This document shows, one piece after another, positions 55,136-63,440 of a DNA stretch of 64,000 nt. The DNA is from Methylobacterium sp. Leaf108 (GTDB lineage: Bacteria > Pseudomonadota > Alphaproteobacteria > Rhizobiales > Beijerinckiaceae): assembly GCF_001423265.1 (NCBI RefSeq), contig NZ_LMND01000034.1:1-64000 (forward strand). Reading direction: 5' to 3'. The position numbers were made by a program, and so were the translations under genes. Every line of letters starts with the position of its first letter. Position 1 is the first letter of the stretch. The notes beneath the pieces are model-generated. The model saw only the letters and a list, made by a program, of their open reading frames with translations, was not told the origin of the DNA and did not search any database.

Positions 55136-56089
55136 ATGCAGCGTCACAAGCGGGAGATCGTCCATGTCGGCCGGGAGGGGTGGCTCTTCCTGATCGGGGG
55201 GACCAACGGGGTCCTCGACCAGTATCGGTCGACGTGGCGGTGGTGGCAGTTGCTGCGCGGCTGGGCGAAGCTGATCCGGCAAAGGTCGGCCAGGGCCAGG
55301 TCGCTCGGCATCCGTTATGCCCACATCGTCGTCCCAGAGAAACTGTCCGTCTACGACGACCGCACGGATGGCCTCGTGTTCGATCCGGGCAAGTCGCCGG
55401 CCCGCCGCCTCGCCCGGCGCCTGGCGGGCGAGGCGGCCTTGGTCGACCTGCTCGGGCCGATGCGAGCCGCCCGCGACGGACCGGTCCCGCTGTACTATCG
55501 CACCGACAGCCACTGGAGCCACGACGGCTGCCTTCTCGCCTACCGCCACCTGATGCGGGCCTGCGGCGCCGTGGTGCCGCCCGATATCGCCGATCGGCCG
55601 CGCTTCGACACCGAGCGGGTGCGCGACCTCGGCGAGAAGCTGCCGGACCGGCCGGTGGAACGGGCCAGCCTGTGCTGCATCGCGCGGGATGCGGCGCGCA
55701 GCTACGCCAGCCCGCTGGTGGAATCCTACGAGGCGGCCGACCGGGCGCCCTACCTGCACGGTGGCGCCCATGTGGTGTACCGCAACGAGAACCCGGCCGC
55801 CGATCCGCGCACCCTGATGCTGTTCGGCGATTCCTATGCGCATTTCGCCCCGATCATGCTCACCGGGCTGCTCGCGGAGAGCTTTCGCGAAGTGCATTTC
55901 ATCTGGTCGTCGAGCCTGGACTGGCGCCACATCGAGCAGGTGCGGCCCGACCTCCTCGTCACCGAGATGGCGGAACGCTTCATGGTCCGCCTGCCCGACG
56001 ACGCCTACGACCTCCTCGACCGCAGCGGCCCGGAAGATCCGGCCCATCTCGACAGCCTGCCGCCCTTCCCGGCCTCCGAGATCGTGTGA
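55136..56089 (+). CDS. AlgJ/AlgX-like SGNH family protein (sugar O-acetylation type)
   Basis: This 317-residue protein resembles the catalytic domain of AlgJ/AlgX, which O-acetylate alginate in the periplasm. It begins HVGREGWLFLIGGTNGVLDQY, as in AlgX (GRDGWLFL-type). The SGNH features are YYRTDSHWSHDG (Asp and His at about 124-126) and LFGDSYAHF (GDSY at 231-234). It has no signal peptide or membrane anchor, unlike AlgJ, so its location is unclear. AAGGAG precedes the ATG. No other polysaccharide genes are adjacent, but the two GT2 genes at 3-7 kb are in the same window. Confidence 0.8.
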   Translation: MQRHKREIVHVGREGWLFLIGGTNGVLDQYRSTWRWWQLLRGWAKLIRQRSARARSLGIRYAHIVVPEKLSVYDDRTDGLVFDPGKSPARRLARRLAGEAALVDLLGPMRAARDGPVPLYYRTDSHWSHDGCLLAYRHLMRACGAVVPPDIADRPRFDTERVRDLGEKLPDRPVERASLCCIARDAARSYASPLVESYEAADRAPYLHGGAHVVYRNENPAADPRTLMLFGDSYAHFAPIMLTGLLAESFREVHFIWSSSLDWRHIEQVRPDLLVTEMAERFMVRLPDDAYDLLDRSGPEDPAHLDSLPPFPASEIV

Positions 56090-56218
56090 CCGGCGCGGCG
56101 CCATCGCGCCGGCGCCCCCTTCCCGCTCGGCACACGGCGCCCATGTCTGTCGGCATGGCTCTGCTACGATGGCGCCCGCCGACGGCGGCGCGCACGGGCG
56201 AACGAGGTCGACTGAGCG

Positions 56219-57196
56219 ATGGGACTTCTCGTGGACGGCGTCTGGCGGGACGCATGGTACGACACCGCCTCCACGGGCGGTCGCTTCAAGCGCACGGACG
56301 CCAAGTTCCGCAACTGGGTGACCGCCGACGGCTCGCCGGGACCCTCGGGCGAGGGCGGGTTTCCCGGCGAGCACGGGCGCTACCACCTCTACGTTTCCCT
56401 GGCTTGCCCCTGGGCGCATCGCACCCTGATCGTGCGGGCGCTGAAAGGCCTGGACGAGGCGATCTCGGTGTCGGTGGTCGATCCGCACATGGGCTCGGAG
56501 GGCTGGGTGTTCGGTACCTCGCCCGGCGCCACCCCCGACACGGTCAACGGTGCGAGCCGGCTCTACGAGGTCTACCTGAAGGCCGATCCGGCATTCACCG
56601 GGCGGGTGACCGTGCCGGTAATGTGGGACAGGACCCGCGCCACCATCGTCTCGAACGAATCGGCCGAGATCGTCCGCATGCTCGATGCCGCATTCGATGC
56701 CGAGGGACCGTCGCTGTACCCGGAGGCGCTGCGACCGGAGATCGACGCGATCAACGCCCGCGTCTACGACGCGGTGAACAACGGGGTCTACAAGGCCGGT
56801 TTCGCGACGAAGCAGGACGCTTACGAAGAGGCCTTCGAGGCGCTGTTCTCCGAACTCGACGCCCTCGAGGCACGGCTCGACCGGGGGCGATACCTGTGCG
56901 GATCAGCCCTGACCGAGGCCGACGTCAGGCTGTTCACCACCCTGGTGCGGTTCGATGCCGTCTACGTCGGGCATTTCAAGTGCAACCGCCGGCGGATCGC
57001 CGATTACCCCAACCTTTCCAATTACCTGCGCGATCTCTACGCCCTGCCGGGTGTCGCCGAGACGGTGAACCTGACCCATATCAAGCGGCACTATTACGAG
57101 AGCCATCCGACCATCAACCCGACCGGAATCGTGCCGCTCGGTCCCGACCTCGGCCTCGATGCGCCCAACGACCGGGCATTGCGGTTTCCGATTTGA
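56219..57196 (+). CDS. Glutathionyl-hydroquinone reductase (Xi-class GST, YqjG/PcpF-like)
   Basis: This cytosolic enzyme reduces glutathionyl-hydroquinones. The 325-residue protein has the active-site CPWA at 63-66 (SLACPWAHRTLIVRAL), the preceding FRNWVTADG region, VPVMWDRTRATIVSNESAEIVRML in the thioredoxin domain and the C-terminal helical domain with YEEAFEALFSELDALEARL and LTEADVRLFTTLVRFDAVYVGHFKCN. These are diagnostic for the Xi class. Stands alone, with its start 129 bases after the AlgJ-like gene. Confidence 0.94.
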   Translation: MGLLVDGVWRDAWYDTASTGGRFKRTDAKFRNWVTADGSPGPSGEGGFPGEHGRYHLYVSLACPWAHRTLIVRALKGLDEAISVSVVDPHMGSEGWVFGTSPGATPDTVNGASRLYEVYLKADPAFTGRVTVPVMWDRTRATIVSNESAEIVRMLDAAFDAEGPSLYPEALRPEIDAINARVYDAVNNGVYKAGFATKQDAYEEAFEALFSELDALEARLDRGRYLCGSALTEADVRLFTTLVRFDAVYVGHFKCNRRRIADYPNLSNYLRDLYALPGVAETVNLTHIKRHYYESHPTINPTGIVPLGPDLGLDAPNDRALRFPI

Positions 57197-57257
57197 CGCG
57201 GGGGCAACCGTCCCTCCCGCCCTCGACGAAACGTGGTTCGGCCATATCTCAACGCCC

Positions 57258-57740
57258 ATGACGATACGCACAGCTCTCCTCGCCCTCGGCGCCGTTCTCG
57301 CGATGTCCGGCCACGTCCATGCGCAGGCCACCATCAAGCTCGACGGTCGCTGCGAGAGATTGGTCATCGCCGACAAGGATCTGAGCGAGTCCTGCCAGGA
57401 CACGCTGACGAACGGGGTCGCGCGCAATCGGGCGAGCTTCGAGTTCACCACCAAGGACGGTCGCTCGCTGAGCTTCTCGGGCAACGGCGCCCAACAGGAG
57501 CGTACCGAGGAGACCGATCCCCTGCAGCCGATCAACATGATCATCCCGGGCGAGAAGGGGACCGATGGGATCGTCCGCAATCCCACCGTGGCGGTCGGCG
57601 CCTGCAGCTTCAAGACGCCGGAGGCGGGCAAGACCGCCATCGTCTGCGAGGCCACGAGCGCGGCCGGACGGTTCGAGGGCACGTTCGTGACCGACGCCAA
57701 GGACGCGTCGAAGGACGCGGCGGCGCCGGCCAAGAAGTAA
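57258..57740 (+). CDS. Exported protein of unknown function
   Basis: This encodes 160 residues. A signal peptide (MTIRTALLALGAVLAMSGHVHA) precedes a beta-rich domain with cysteines at GRCERLV, ESCQDTL, GACSFKT and IVCEATS, probably two disulfides. The C-terminus is lysine/alanine-rich. I recognise no family. It was started at the ATG at 57258, where the signal peptide begins. The 263 bases after it hold a GGACCGGCCGGTCC palindrome (57773-57786) and no gene. Confidence 0.65.
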   Translation: MTIRTALLALGAVLAMSGHVHAQATIKLDGRCERLVIADKDLSESCQDTLTNGVARNRASFEFTTKDGRSLSFSGNGAQQERTEETDPLQPINMIIPGEKGTDGIVRNPTVAVGACSFKTPEAGKTAIVCEATSAAGRFEGTFVTDAKDASKDAAAPAKK

Positions 57741-58003
57741 GGCCCTAAGAAGCGGCAAAGAACCGGGGTCGCGGACCGGCCGGTCCATCGGTGTTCCAGG
57801 CGTCCCGAGGGGCGGTGACCACTCGCTGCGTCTCCGAACGCCAGGAGTCGCAGAAAGCAAACCGTGGGCCGCAGCCATTGCACCGGCCTGCGTCATGGTT
57901 GTAGGGCGCGCTCTGGTCACCGAGCCGCCAAGGCCCATCTATCCGTTGATCGGGTGTCCGCCGGTCGGTTCGGACGTCGACACGCGACGACTTCGAGGGT
58001 TCC

Positions 58004-58921
58004 ATGCTTAACGACGCTATCGCGCCCGGCGCGCAACCGGCCGGCGCCACGGGCGCTCCGACCAAGGACGTCACCACCGCGAGCTTCCGCCAGGATGTCA
58101 TCGCCGAGTCGATGAATCGACCGGTGCTGGTGGATTTCTGGGCGCCCTGGTGCGGTCCCTGCAAGCAGCTCGCGCCGGTGCTCGAGAAGGCCGTGGCGGC
58201 CGCCGGCGGCAAGGTCGCCCTGGTCAAGATGAACATCGACGAGCATCCCTCCGTGGCCGGACAGCTCGGGATCCAGTCGATCCCGGCCGTCATCGCCTTC
58301 CAGCGCGGCCAGCCGGTGGACGGCTTCATGGGAGCCGTGCCGGAAGCGCAGATCAAGACCTTCATCGAGACGCTGGTGGGCCCGGTCGGGCCGACCCCGG
58401 TCGAGGACGTCCTCGGCGAGGCGGCCCTTGCCTTGGAAGAGGGCGACGTCGCCGGTGCGTCCGAGCTCTACGCGGCGGTCCTGGCCGAGGAGCCCGAGAA
58501 CGTCGTCGCGCTCACGGGGCTCGCCAAGATCCAGCTCGATCTCGGTGAGCTCGACCAGGCGCGCGGCATCCTGGCGATGGTACCCGAGGCCAAGGCGACC
58601 GATCCGGCGGTGGCGAGCCTGACCGCCGCCATCGCGCTCGCCGAACAGGCCGCTTCGCTCGGCGATCTGTCCGCCTTCCAGCGGCGGATCGACGCCGATC
58701 CGGCCGACCACCAGGCGCGCTTCGACCTCGCGCTGGGGCTCAACGGCCTCAACAAGCGAGACGAGGCGGTCGACCACCTCATCGAGATCGTGCGTCGGGA
58801 CGGAACCTGGAACGAGGGTGCGGCGCGCAAGCAGCTCCTCACGTTCTTCGAGGCCTGGGGCCTGATGGACAAGGCTTCGATCCGCGGGCGGCGGCGATTG
58901 TCGACACTGGTCTTTGCGTAA
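58004..58921 (+). CDS. Thioredoxin-TPR protein (CnoX/YbbN-like co-chaperone)
   Basis: This 305-residue cytosolic protein has an N-terminal thioredoxin domain with the active site WAPWCGPCKQLAP (CGPC at 50-53) and the cis-proline region GIQSIPAVIAF, followed by C-terminal TPR-like helices (ALALEEGDVAGASELYAAVLAEEPENVVALTGLAKIQLDLGELDQARGIL). In CnoX this layout guards substrates against oxidation and hands them to GroEL or DnaK. Unlike E. coli YbbN (SxxC), both active cysteines are present, as is usual in alphaproteobacteria. Confidence 0.92.
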   Translation: MLNDAIAPGAQPAGATGAPTKDVTTASFRQDVIAESMNRPVLVDFWAPWCGPCKQLAPVLEKAVAAAGGKVALVKMNIDEHPSVAGQLGIQSIPAVIAFQRGQPVDGFMGAVPEAQIKTFIETLVGPVGPTPVEDVLGEAALALEEGDVAGASELYAAVLAEEPENVVALTGLAKIQLDLGELDQARGILAMVPEAKATDPAVASLTAAIALAEQAASLGDLSAFQRRIDADPADHQARFDLALGLNGLNKRDEAVDHLIEIVRRDGTWNEGAARKQLLTFFEAWGLMDKASIRGRRRLSTLVFA

Positions 58922-59019
58922 TCGCGCCCATCTGATGGGTGGCGAGACGGTCTGCCGACGAAGGCCGAACCTGATGCCGGCGCCGTTCCCGTGACGGCAC
59001 GGGTTCCCGAGGAGAAACG

Positions 59020-59688
59020 ATGAGCACGCATTCGGTCTATAAGGGGCCGGACGATTGTCCGGGGGTCATCCCGGTGTTTCCGCTTCCCGGCGCGCTCCTG
59101 CTGCCGCGTGGGCAGGTGCCGCTCAACATCTTCGAGCCGCGCTACCTGGCCATGGTGGACGACGCCCTGCGCGGCGACCGCATCATCGGCATGATCCAGC
59201 CCGACGTCGACGCCGGCGCCTCGCCGATGACGCCGCGGCTGTACCGGGTCGGCTGCGCCGGGCGCATCACCCAGTTCGCCGAGACCGGCGATGGCCGCTA
59301 CCTGATCTCGCTCACCGGCATCGCCCGGTTCCGCGTGGAGAGCGAGATGGCCACCACCTCGCGCTACCGGCGCTGCCAGGTGTCCTACACGGATTTCGCG
59401 AGCGACTTCGAGCCGCGGGCCGGAGAAGACGCGGTCGACCGCGAAGGCGTCCTCAAGGCGCTCAAGGACTTTGTCGAAAGCAACGACCTCAAGGTCGATT
59501 GGGCCGGCATCGACGAGGCGCCGAACGAGGCGCTGGTGAACGCCCTGTGCATGATGAGCCCGTTCGGGGCCCGCGAGAAGCAGGCGATGCTCGAAGCCCC
59601 CGATCTGAAATCGCGGGCCGAGGTCTTGATCGCGGTGACCGAGATGGAGTTGGTACGCGGCGCCGGGGCCGACTCGACCCTGCAGTGA
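59020..59688 (+). CDS. Lon N-terminal substrate-binding domain protein
   Basis: The 222-residue protein consists of the Lon N-terminal (LAN/PUA-like) domain without the ATPase or protease. Signatures are [43 protein letters not shown] and [36 protein letters not shown] ribosome site lies upstream of the ATG at 59020. It is followed after 26 bases by the Trm112-like gene and preceded by the thioredoxin-TPR gene, so the three are probably one unit. Confidence 0.92.
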   Translation: MSTHSVYKGPDDCPGVIPVFPLPGALLLPRGQVPLNIFEPRYLAMVDDALRGDRIIGMIQPDVDAGASPMTPRLYRVGCAGRITQFAETGDGRYLISLTGIARFRVESEMATTSRYRRCQVSYTDFASDFEPRAGEDAVDREGVLKALKDFVESNDLKVDWAGIDEAPNEALVNALCMMSPFGAREKQAMLEAPDLKSRAEVLIAVTEMELVRGAGADSTLQ

Positions 59689-59714
59689 TCCCACGCGTTC
59701 AAAGGACTTCGCCG

Positions 59715-59921
59715 ATGGCCACCGATCCGATTCCCGCGGTCGAAGCGACCCGTGTCGACCCCAAGCTGCTCGAACTCCTGGTCTGCCCGCTCACCAAGCA
59801 GTCCCTCGACTACGACGCCGATCGCCAGGAACTGATCAGCCGCTCGGCCAAGCTCGCCTATCCGATCCGCGACGGCATCCCGATCATGCTGCCCGAGGAA
59901 GCGCGGACGCTCACCGACTGA
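59715..59921 (+). CDS. Trm112 family protein
   Basis: This 68-residue protein of the YcaR/Trm112 family has [17 protein letters not shown] at the start and [17 protein letters not shown] at the end. Homologues act as zinc-binding activators of methyltransferases or stand alone. Only one of the usual cysteines remains (VCPLT), so zinc binding is doubtful. AAAGGA lies 9 bases upstream of the ATG at 59715. Confidence 0.92.
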   Translation: MATDPIPAVEATRVDPKLLELLVCPLTKQSLDYDADRQELISRSAKLAYPIRDGIPIMLPEEARTLTD

Positions 59922-60108
59922 CGGTCCAAGACGCCGTGCCACCGAGGGACGACCGGGCGAAAAGATCCGGCCGGTCCCGGTCGAGATCGTCCGTTTCTTC
60001 GTCTGGTGATGGGTCATCGCGAAATTCGCGGGTGGCAGCTCCCCCGGTAGACGAACGTGCGTCGAAAACCAGCTCCGGCGTGACATCCCGTCCGCGAAGC
60101 TCAGCCAT
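59911..60108 (-). CDS. Possible small protein of unknown function
   Basis: A 65-residue frame with an ATG start, preceded by an AGGA ribosome-site-like sequence, lies antisense to the end of the Trm112-like gene by 11 bases. The translation ([20 protein letters not shown] and an acidic [18 protein letters not shown] stretch) matches no family I know. The first 20 residues vaguely recall the N-terminus of MsrP, but nothing follows. It is the only plausible gene in the 377-base gap before the next gene. Confidence 0.25.
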   Translation of the reverse strand: MAELRGRDVTPELVFDARSSTGGAATREFRDDPSPDEETDDLDRDRPDLFARSSLGGTASWTVSR

Positions 60109-60167
60109 AGGCTAATCCTGCACGATAGACCCAATCCGGCTGACCGATGGAGCCTCCGCATCGGGCG

Positions 60168-60197
60168 GTGTCATCATCCTGCCGTTTGTGCTATGAT
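60168..60197 (+). promoter_or_regulatory. Candidate promoter of the exported protein gene
   Basis: TATGAT (60192-60197) with GTGTCA 18 bases upstream (60168-60173) looks like a housekeeping promoter. TGATCA at 60194-60199 and again at 60202-60207 overlap the -10 and may bind a regulator. Confidence 0.35.
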
Positions 60198-60298
60198 CAT
60201 CTGATCAATCCCCACCGCGCGATCGTGAGATATCGCTCGAAACGCTGCCTCACGGCAGATCGTGCGCGGGATCTATTGGCCAACTGTGAAGGATGGAT

Positions 60299-60688
60299 AT
60301 GTCGAAGTTCTGTGCCGTCGTGATGATGGGTGCCGTCATGGCCGGGCCGAGCCTGGCCGCGCCGACCAAGACCGGGAGTCACTTCAACGGAACTTGGTCC
60401 GTCGAACTCGTGACCGAAAGCGGCCTGTGCGACAGCCGCGCCCGTTACGCCGTCTCGGTGAACGAGGGATCGGTGCGGCTCGTCTCCGCCTCCGACAAGG
60501 CGCGCCTGTCGGGCCGCGTCGACACCGACGGCACGGTCGGGCTCAGCGTTTCGAACGGGTCCGCGAGCGGTGCCGTCACCGGCCGCCTGCAGGCCCGCTC
60601 CGGCGGCGGCACCTGGAAGGTCTCCGCCCTATGCTCGGGTCGCTGGACCGCCACGCGCAGCGATACGCGCACCGCCCAGGCCGAATGA
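60299..60688 (+). CDS. Small exported protein of unknown function
   Basis: This encodes 129 residues. A signal peptide (MSKFCAVVMMGAVMAGPSLA) is followed by a beta-rich domain with FNGTWSVELVTESGLCDSRARYAVSV and a late WKVSALCSGRW, where two cysteines could pair. Proteins with this pattern are common in Methylobacterium and Bradyrhizobium and have no known role. The ATG at 60299 is preferred over the one at 60293 because an AAGGA sits at a workable distance only for the former. Confidence 0.7.
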   Translation: MSKFCAVVMMGAVMAGPSLAAPTKTGSHFNGTWSVELVTESGLCDSRARYAVSVNEGSVRLVSASDKARLSGRVDTDGTVGLSVSNGSASGAVTGRLQARSGGGTWKVSALCSGRWTATRSDTRTAQAE

Positions 60689-60715
60689 TCCGGCCCGGGG
60701 TCGAGGTCTCGGGGA

Positions 60716-61078
60716 TCAGGTCGCGGTGGAGAGCCAGGTGCGGGCGTCCTCGAGCTGCGAGCGCTCGAACACCTTGATCTGGGCCGGCGACAGCCGTCCG
60801 GCGGTCTCGGCCATGATGCGCATCCACTGCGCGTCGGAGACGACCGCCACGTGGCTGACCCCCTTCAGGAGGGCGAGGCCGAAGCGGACGTCCTTGAAGA
60901 AGGCGGCCGGCTCCATGCCCTCGAAGGCGCGGATGTCCTGCAACAGGCGCAGCTTCGTCCCGGACTCGAAATCGGCCTTCATGGCGGCGACGACGGCATC
61001 CATCTCGGCGTCGGTGATCTTGCCGTCCACGATGATCTCGGCGACGTTGGATTCCGGCTTCTTCTGATAGCTCAGCAC
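60716..61078 (-). CDS. SpoIIAA-like (STAS/SEC14 fold) protein
   Basis: The 120-residue protein starts MLSYQKKPESNVAEIIVDGKITDAEMD and contains KLRLLQDIRAFEGMEPAAFFKDVRFGLALLKGVSHVAVVSDAQWMRIM, the pattern of the SpoIIAA-like family. Such stand-alone domains are common in alphaproteobacteria; the role is not established. It lies downstream of priA on the same strand (60 bases separate its start from the priA coding end). Confidence 0.85.
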   Translation of the reverse strand: MLSYQKKPESNVAEIIVDGKITDAEMDAVVAAMKADFESGTKLRLLQDIRAFEGMEPAAFFKDVRFGLALLKGVSHVAVVSDAQWMRIMAETAGRLSPAQIKVFERSQLEDARTWLSTAT

Positions 61079-61138
61079 GCTGGCGCACTCCCTTGCGTTC
61101 CGCCCGTCGCGCGCCGGATGGCGCTGGGGGACGCGTCC

Positions 61139-63310
61139 TTATAGGAAACTCTGCGGGTCGACGTCGACCGTGACCCGGACGTTGCCACGGGCCTTGGGCG
61201 CACGAGCGAGCCAGTCACGGAGATAGGTCTGCAGGTCGATGGCGCGGGCCGTCTTCACGAGCAGGCGGAACCGGTAGCGGCCGCGGATCAGCGCGAGGGG
61301 CGCTTCGGCCGGACCGAGGACCATCACGCCGGCGGGCGGCTCGGCGGCACGGGCGAGCGCCTGGCCGTGGGCCTCGGCCGCCTCCCGCTCGTTGGCCGAG
61401 ACGACGAGGGCGGCGAGCCGCCCGAACGGCGGCAGGCCCGCCTCCTCGCGGGCGGCGATCTCCTCGGCGTAGAAGCGCTCGCCGTCGCCGGAGAGCAGGG
61501 CGGCGATCACGGGGTGCTCGGGCTGGAAGGTCTGGACCAGGGCTCGGCCCGGCCGCTCGCCACGCCCGGCCCGGCCCGTCACCTGCTGCAGGAGTTGGAA
61601 GGTGCGCTCGGCCGCCCGCGGATCGCCGGAGGTGAGGCCGATGTCGGCGTCGAGCACGCCCACCAGCGTCAGGTGCGGGAAGTTGTGGCCCTTGGCCACG
61701 AGCTGCGTGCCCACGACGATGTCGCAGCCGCCCTCCGCCACCGTCTGGAGTTCGGCCCGCAGGCGCTCGGCTCCGCCCGGGAAGTCGCTCGACAGCACGA
61801 TGGTGCGCGCCTCCGGGAACAGCGCCGCCACCTCCTCGGCGATGCGCTCGACGCCCGGGCCACAGGGGGTGAGGTTGTCGAAGGTGCCGCAGGCGCTGCA
61901 CGAGTCCGGCCGGCGCTCGGTGTAGCCGCATTGATGGCAGACGAGGGCCCGGCGGAAGCGGTGCTCCACCAGCCAGGTCGAGCATTGCCGGCACTGGTAG
62001 CGGTGGCCGCAGGCCCGGCACAGGGTCAGCGGCGCGTAGCCCCGGCGGTTGAGGAACAGCAGCGCCTGCTCGCCCGCCGTCACCGTCTCGCGCACCGCGC
62101 TCACCAGGGCCGGCGCCAGGAAGCTGCCGCGCTCGGGCTTGTCGAGGCGCATGTCGATGGCCGCGATCTGCGGCAGGCGCCGTCCGCCGAAGCGCTCCGG
62201 CAGCACGACGCGGCGGTAGCGCCCGCGCATCGCGTTGACCCGCGTCTCGATGGAGGGCGTGGCCGAGGCGAGGACCACGCCGCAATCCTCGAGCCGGCCC
62301 CGGACCACGGCCATGTCGCGGGCGTGGTAGTGGACGCCGTCCTCCTGCTTATAGGCGGTCTCGTGCTCCTCATCGACCACGATGAGGCCGAGTTCGGCGA
62401 AGGGCAGGAACAGCGCCGAGCGCGCCCCCACCACCACCGCGACCTCGCCGGCCGCCACCCCCGCGCGCAGGCGCTCGCGGCGCTTGCCGCCGATGCCGGA
62501 ATGCCACGTCGCCGGACGGACACCGAACCGCTCGGCGAAGCGGTCGAGGAACTGCGCCGTCAGCGCGATCTCCGGCATCAGGATCAGGGCCTGGCGCCCG
62601 CGCCGCACGCAATCGGCGACGGCCTCGAAATAGACCTCCGTCTTACCCGAGCCGGTGACGCCTTCGAGGAGCACCGTCGGCGGGGTCCCGTCGGCGGGAT
62701 TCAGGAGCCCGATCAAATCCTCGGCGGCCTGACCTTGCGCCTGCGACAGGGGCACCCGGGCATGGTCGGGATCGGGCGGCAGCGCCACCGGCTCGGGCGC
62801 CAGCGCCACCGCCTCCAGGACACCGTCGTCAACGAGGCCGTCGACGACGCTGAGCGACACCTGCGCCTCCTTGGCCAGGGCCCCCTTGCCCCGCATGACG
62901 CCGTCGGCGGCGACCGCGAGAACCCTGGCGCGCGCGGTCGTGTGCCGGGACGGCGGCTTACCGGTGGTGCGCACGCCGACGCGCACCGTCTCGGTACGGG
63001 CCGCCTCGTCGGGCAGCCGCAGGGCCATGGCCAGTGCCGAGCCCTTCGGCGCCAGGGTGTAGCGGGCGAGCCAGTCGACCAGTTCGCGCAAGGGGCCGGA
63101 CAGTGCGGGCGCCTCGATCCGCCCCGTCACCGGCCGCAGATTCGAGCCGGCGCGGGTCTTGTCGACGGCCCAGACCACGCCCACGGTCTCGCGCGGCCCC
63201 AGCGGAATCTGCACCACGTCGCCGGGCGCCAGCGCCAGCCCCTCTGGGACGGCGTAGCTGTAGGCGGTGTCCAGCGCCAGCGGGATCAGGATCTCGGCGA
63301 CGCTGGGCAT
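61139..63310 (-). CDS. priA: Primosomal protein N' (replication restart helicase)
   Basis: PriA reloads the replisome at stalled forks. The 723-residue protein has the N-terminal 3'-DNA-binding domain (MPSVAEILIPLALDTAYSYAVPEG), a helicase core with Walker A GVTGSGKTEVYF, DEEH box in IVVDEEHETAYKQ, the zinc-binding insertion with paired cysteines (CRACGHRYQCRQCS, CHQCGYTERRPDSCSACG), and helicase motifs V-VI (GTQLVAKGHNFP, QVTGRAGRGERPG). The ATG at 63310 starts the conserved domain. An arginine-rich open extension upstream was not used. Confidence 0.97.
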   Translation of the reverse strand: MPSVAEILIPLALDTAYSYAVPEGLALAPGDVVQIPLGPRETVGVVWAVDKTRAGSNLRPVTGRIEAPALSGPLRELVDWLARYTLAPKGSALAMALRLPDEAARTETVRVGVRTTGKPPSRHTTARARVLAVAADGVMRGKGALAKEAQVSLSVVDGLVDDGVLEAVALAPEPVALPPDPDHARVPLSQAQGQAAEDLIGLLNPADGTPPTVLLEGVTGSGKTEVYFEAVADCVRRGRQALILMPEIALTAQFLDRFAERFGVRPATWHSGIGGKRRERLRAGVAAGEVAVVVGARSALFLPFAELGLIVVDEEHETAYKQEDGVHYHARDMAVVRGRLEDCGVVLASATPSIETRVNAMRGRYRRVVLPERFGGRRLPQIAAIDMRLDKPERGSFLAPALVSAVRETVTAGEQALLFLNRRGYAPLTLCRACGHRYQCRQCSTWLVEHRFRRALVCHQCGYTERRPDSCSACGTFDNLTPCGPGVERIAEEVAALFPEARTIVLSSDFPGGAERLRAELQTVAEGGCDIVVGTQLVAKGHNFPHLTLVGVLDADIGLTSGDPRAAERTFQLLQQVTGRAGRGERPGRALVQTFQPEHPVIAALLSGDGERFYAEEIAAREEAGLPPFGRLAALVVSANEREAAEAHGQALARAAEPPAGVMVLGPAEAPLALIRGRYRFRLLVKTARAIDLQTYLRDWLARAPKARGNVRVTVDVDPQSFL

Positions 63311-63440
63311 GGAGGCGGTTCTGGTGACATGCTGGGGATATAGGCGTGGTGAAGGCTGACTGCGACCGCCAACCCCAGCGCGATCATCGTGCCGAGGCGT
63401 CACGAACGGCGAGCGTCCGGCTCGCGGGACCGGGAGCCCG

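Noticed and set aside
59911-60108. Truncated msrP remnant
   Set aside because: Only about a dozen residues resemble MsrP, with no molybdopterin-binding motifs; listed only as a low-confidence small frame.
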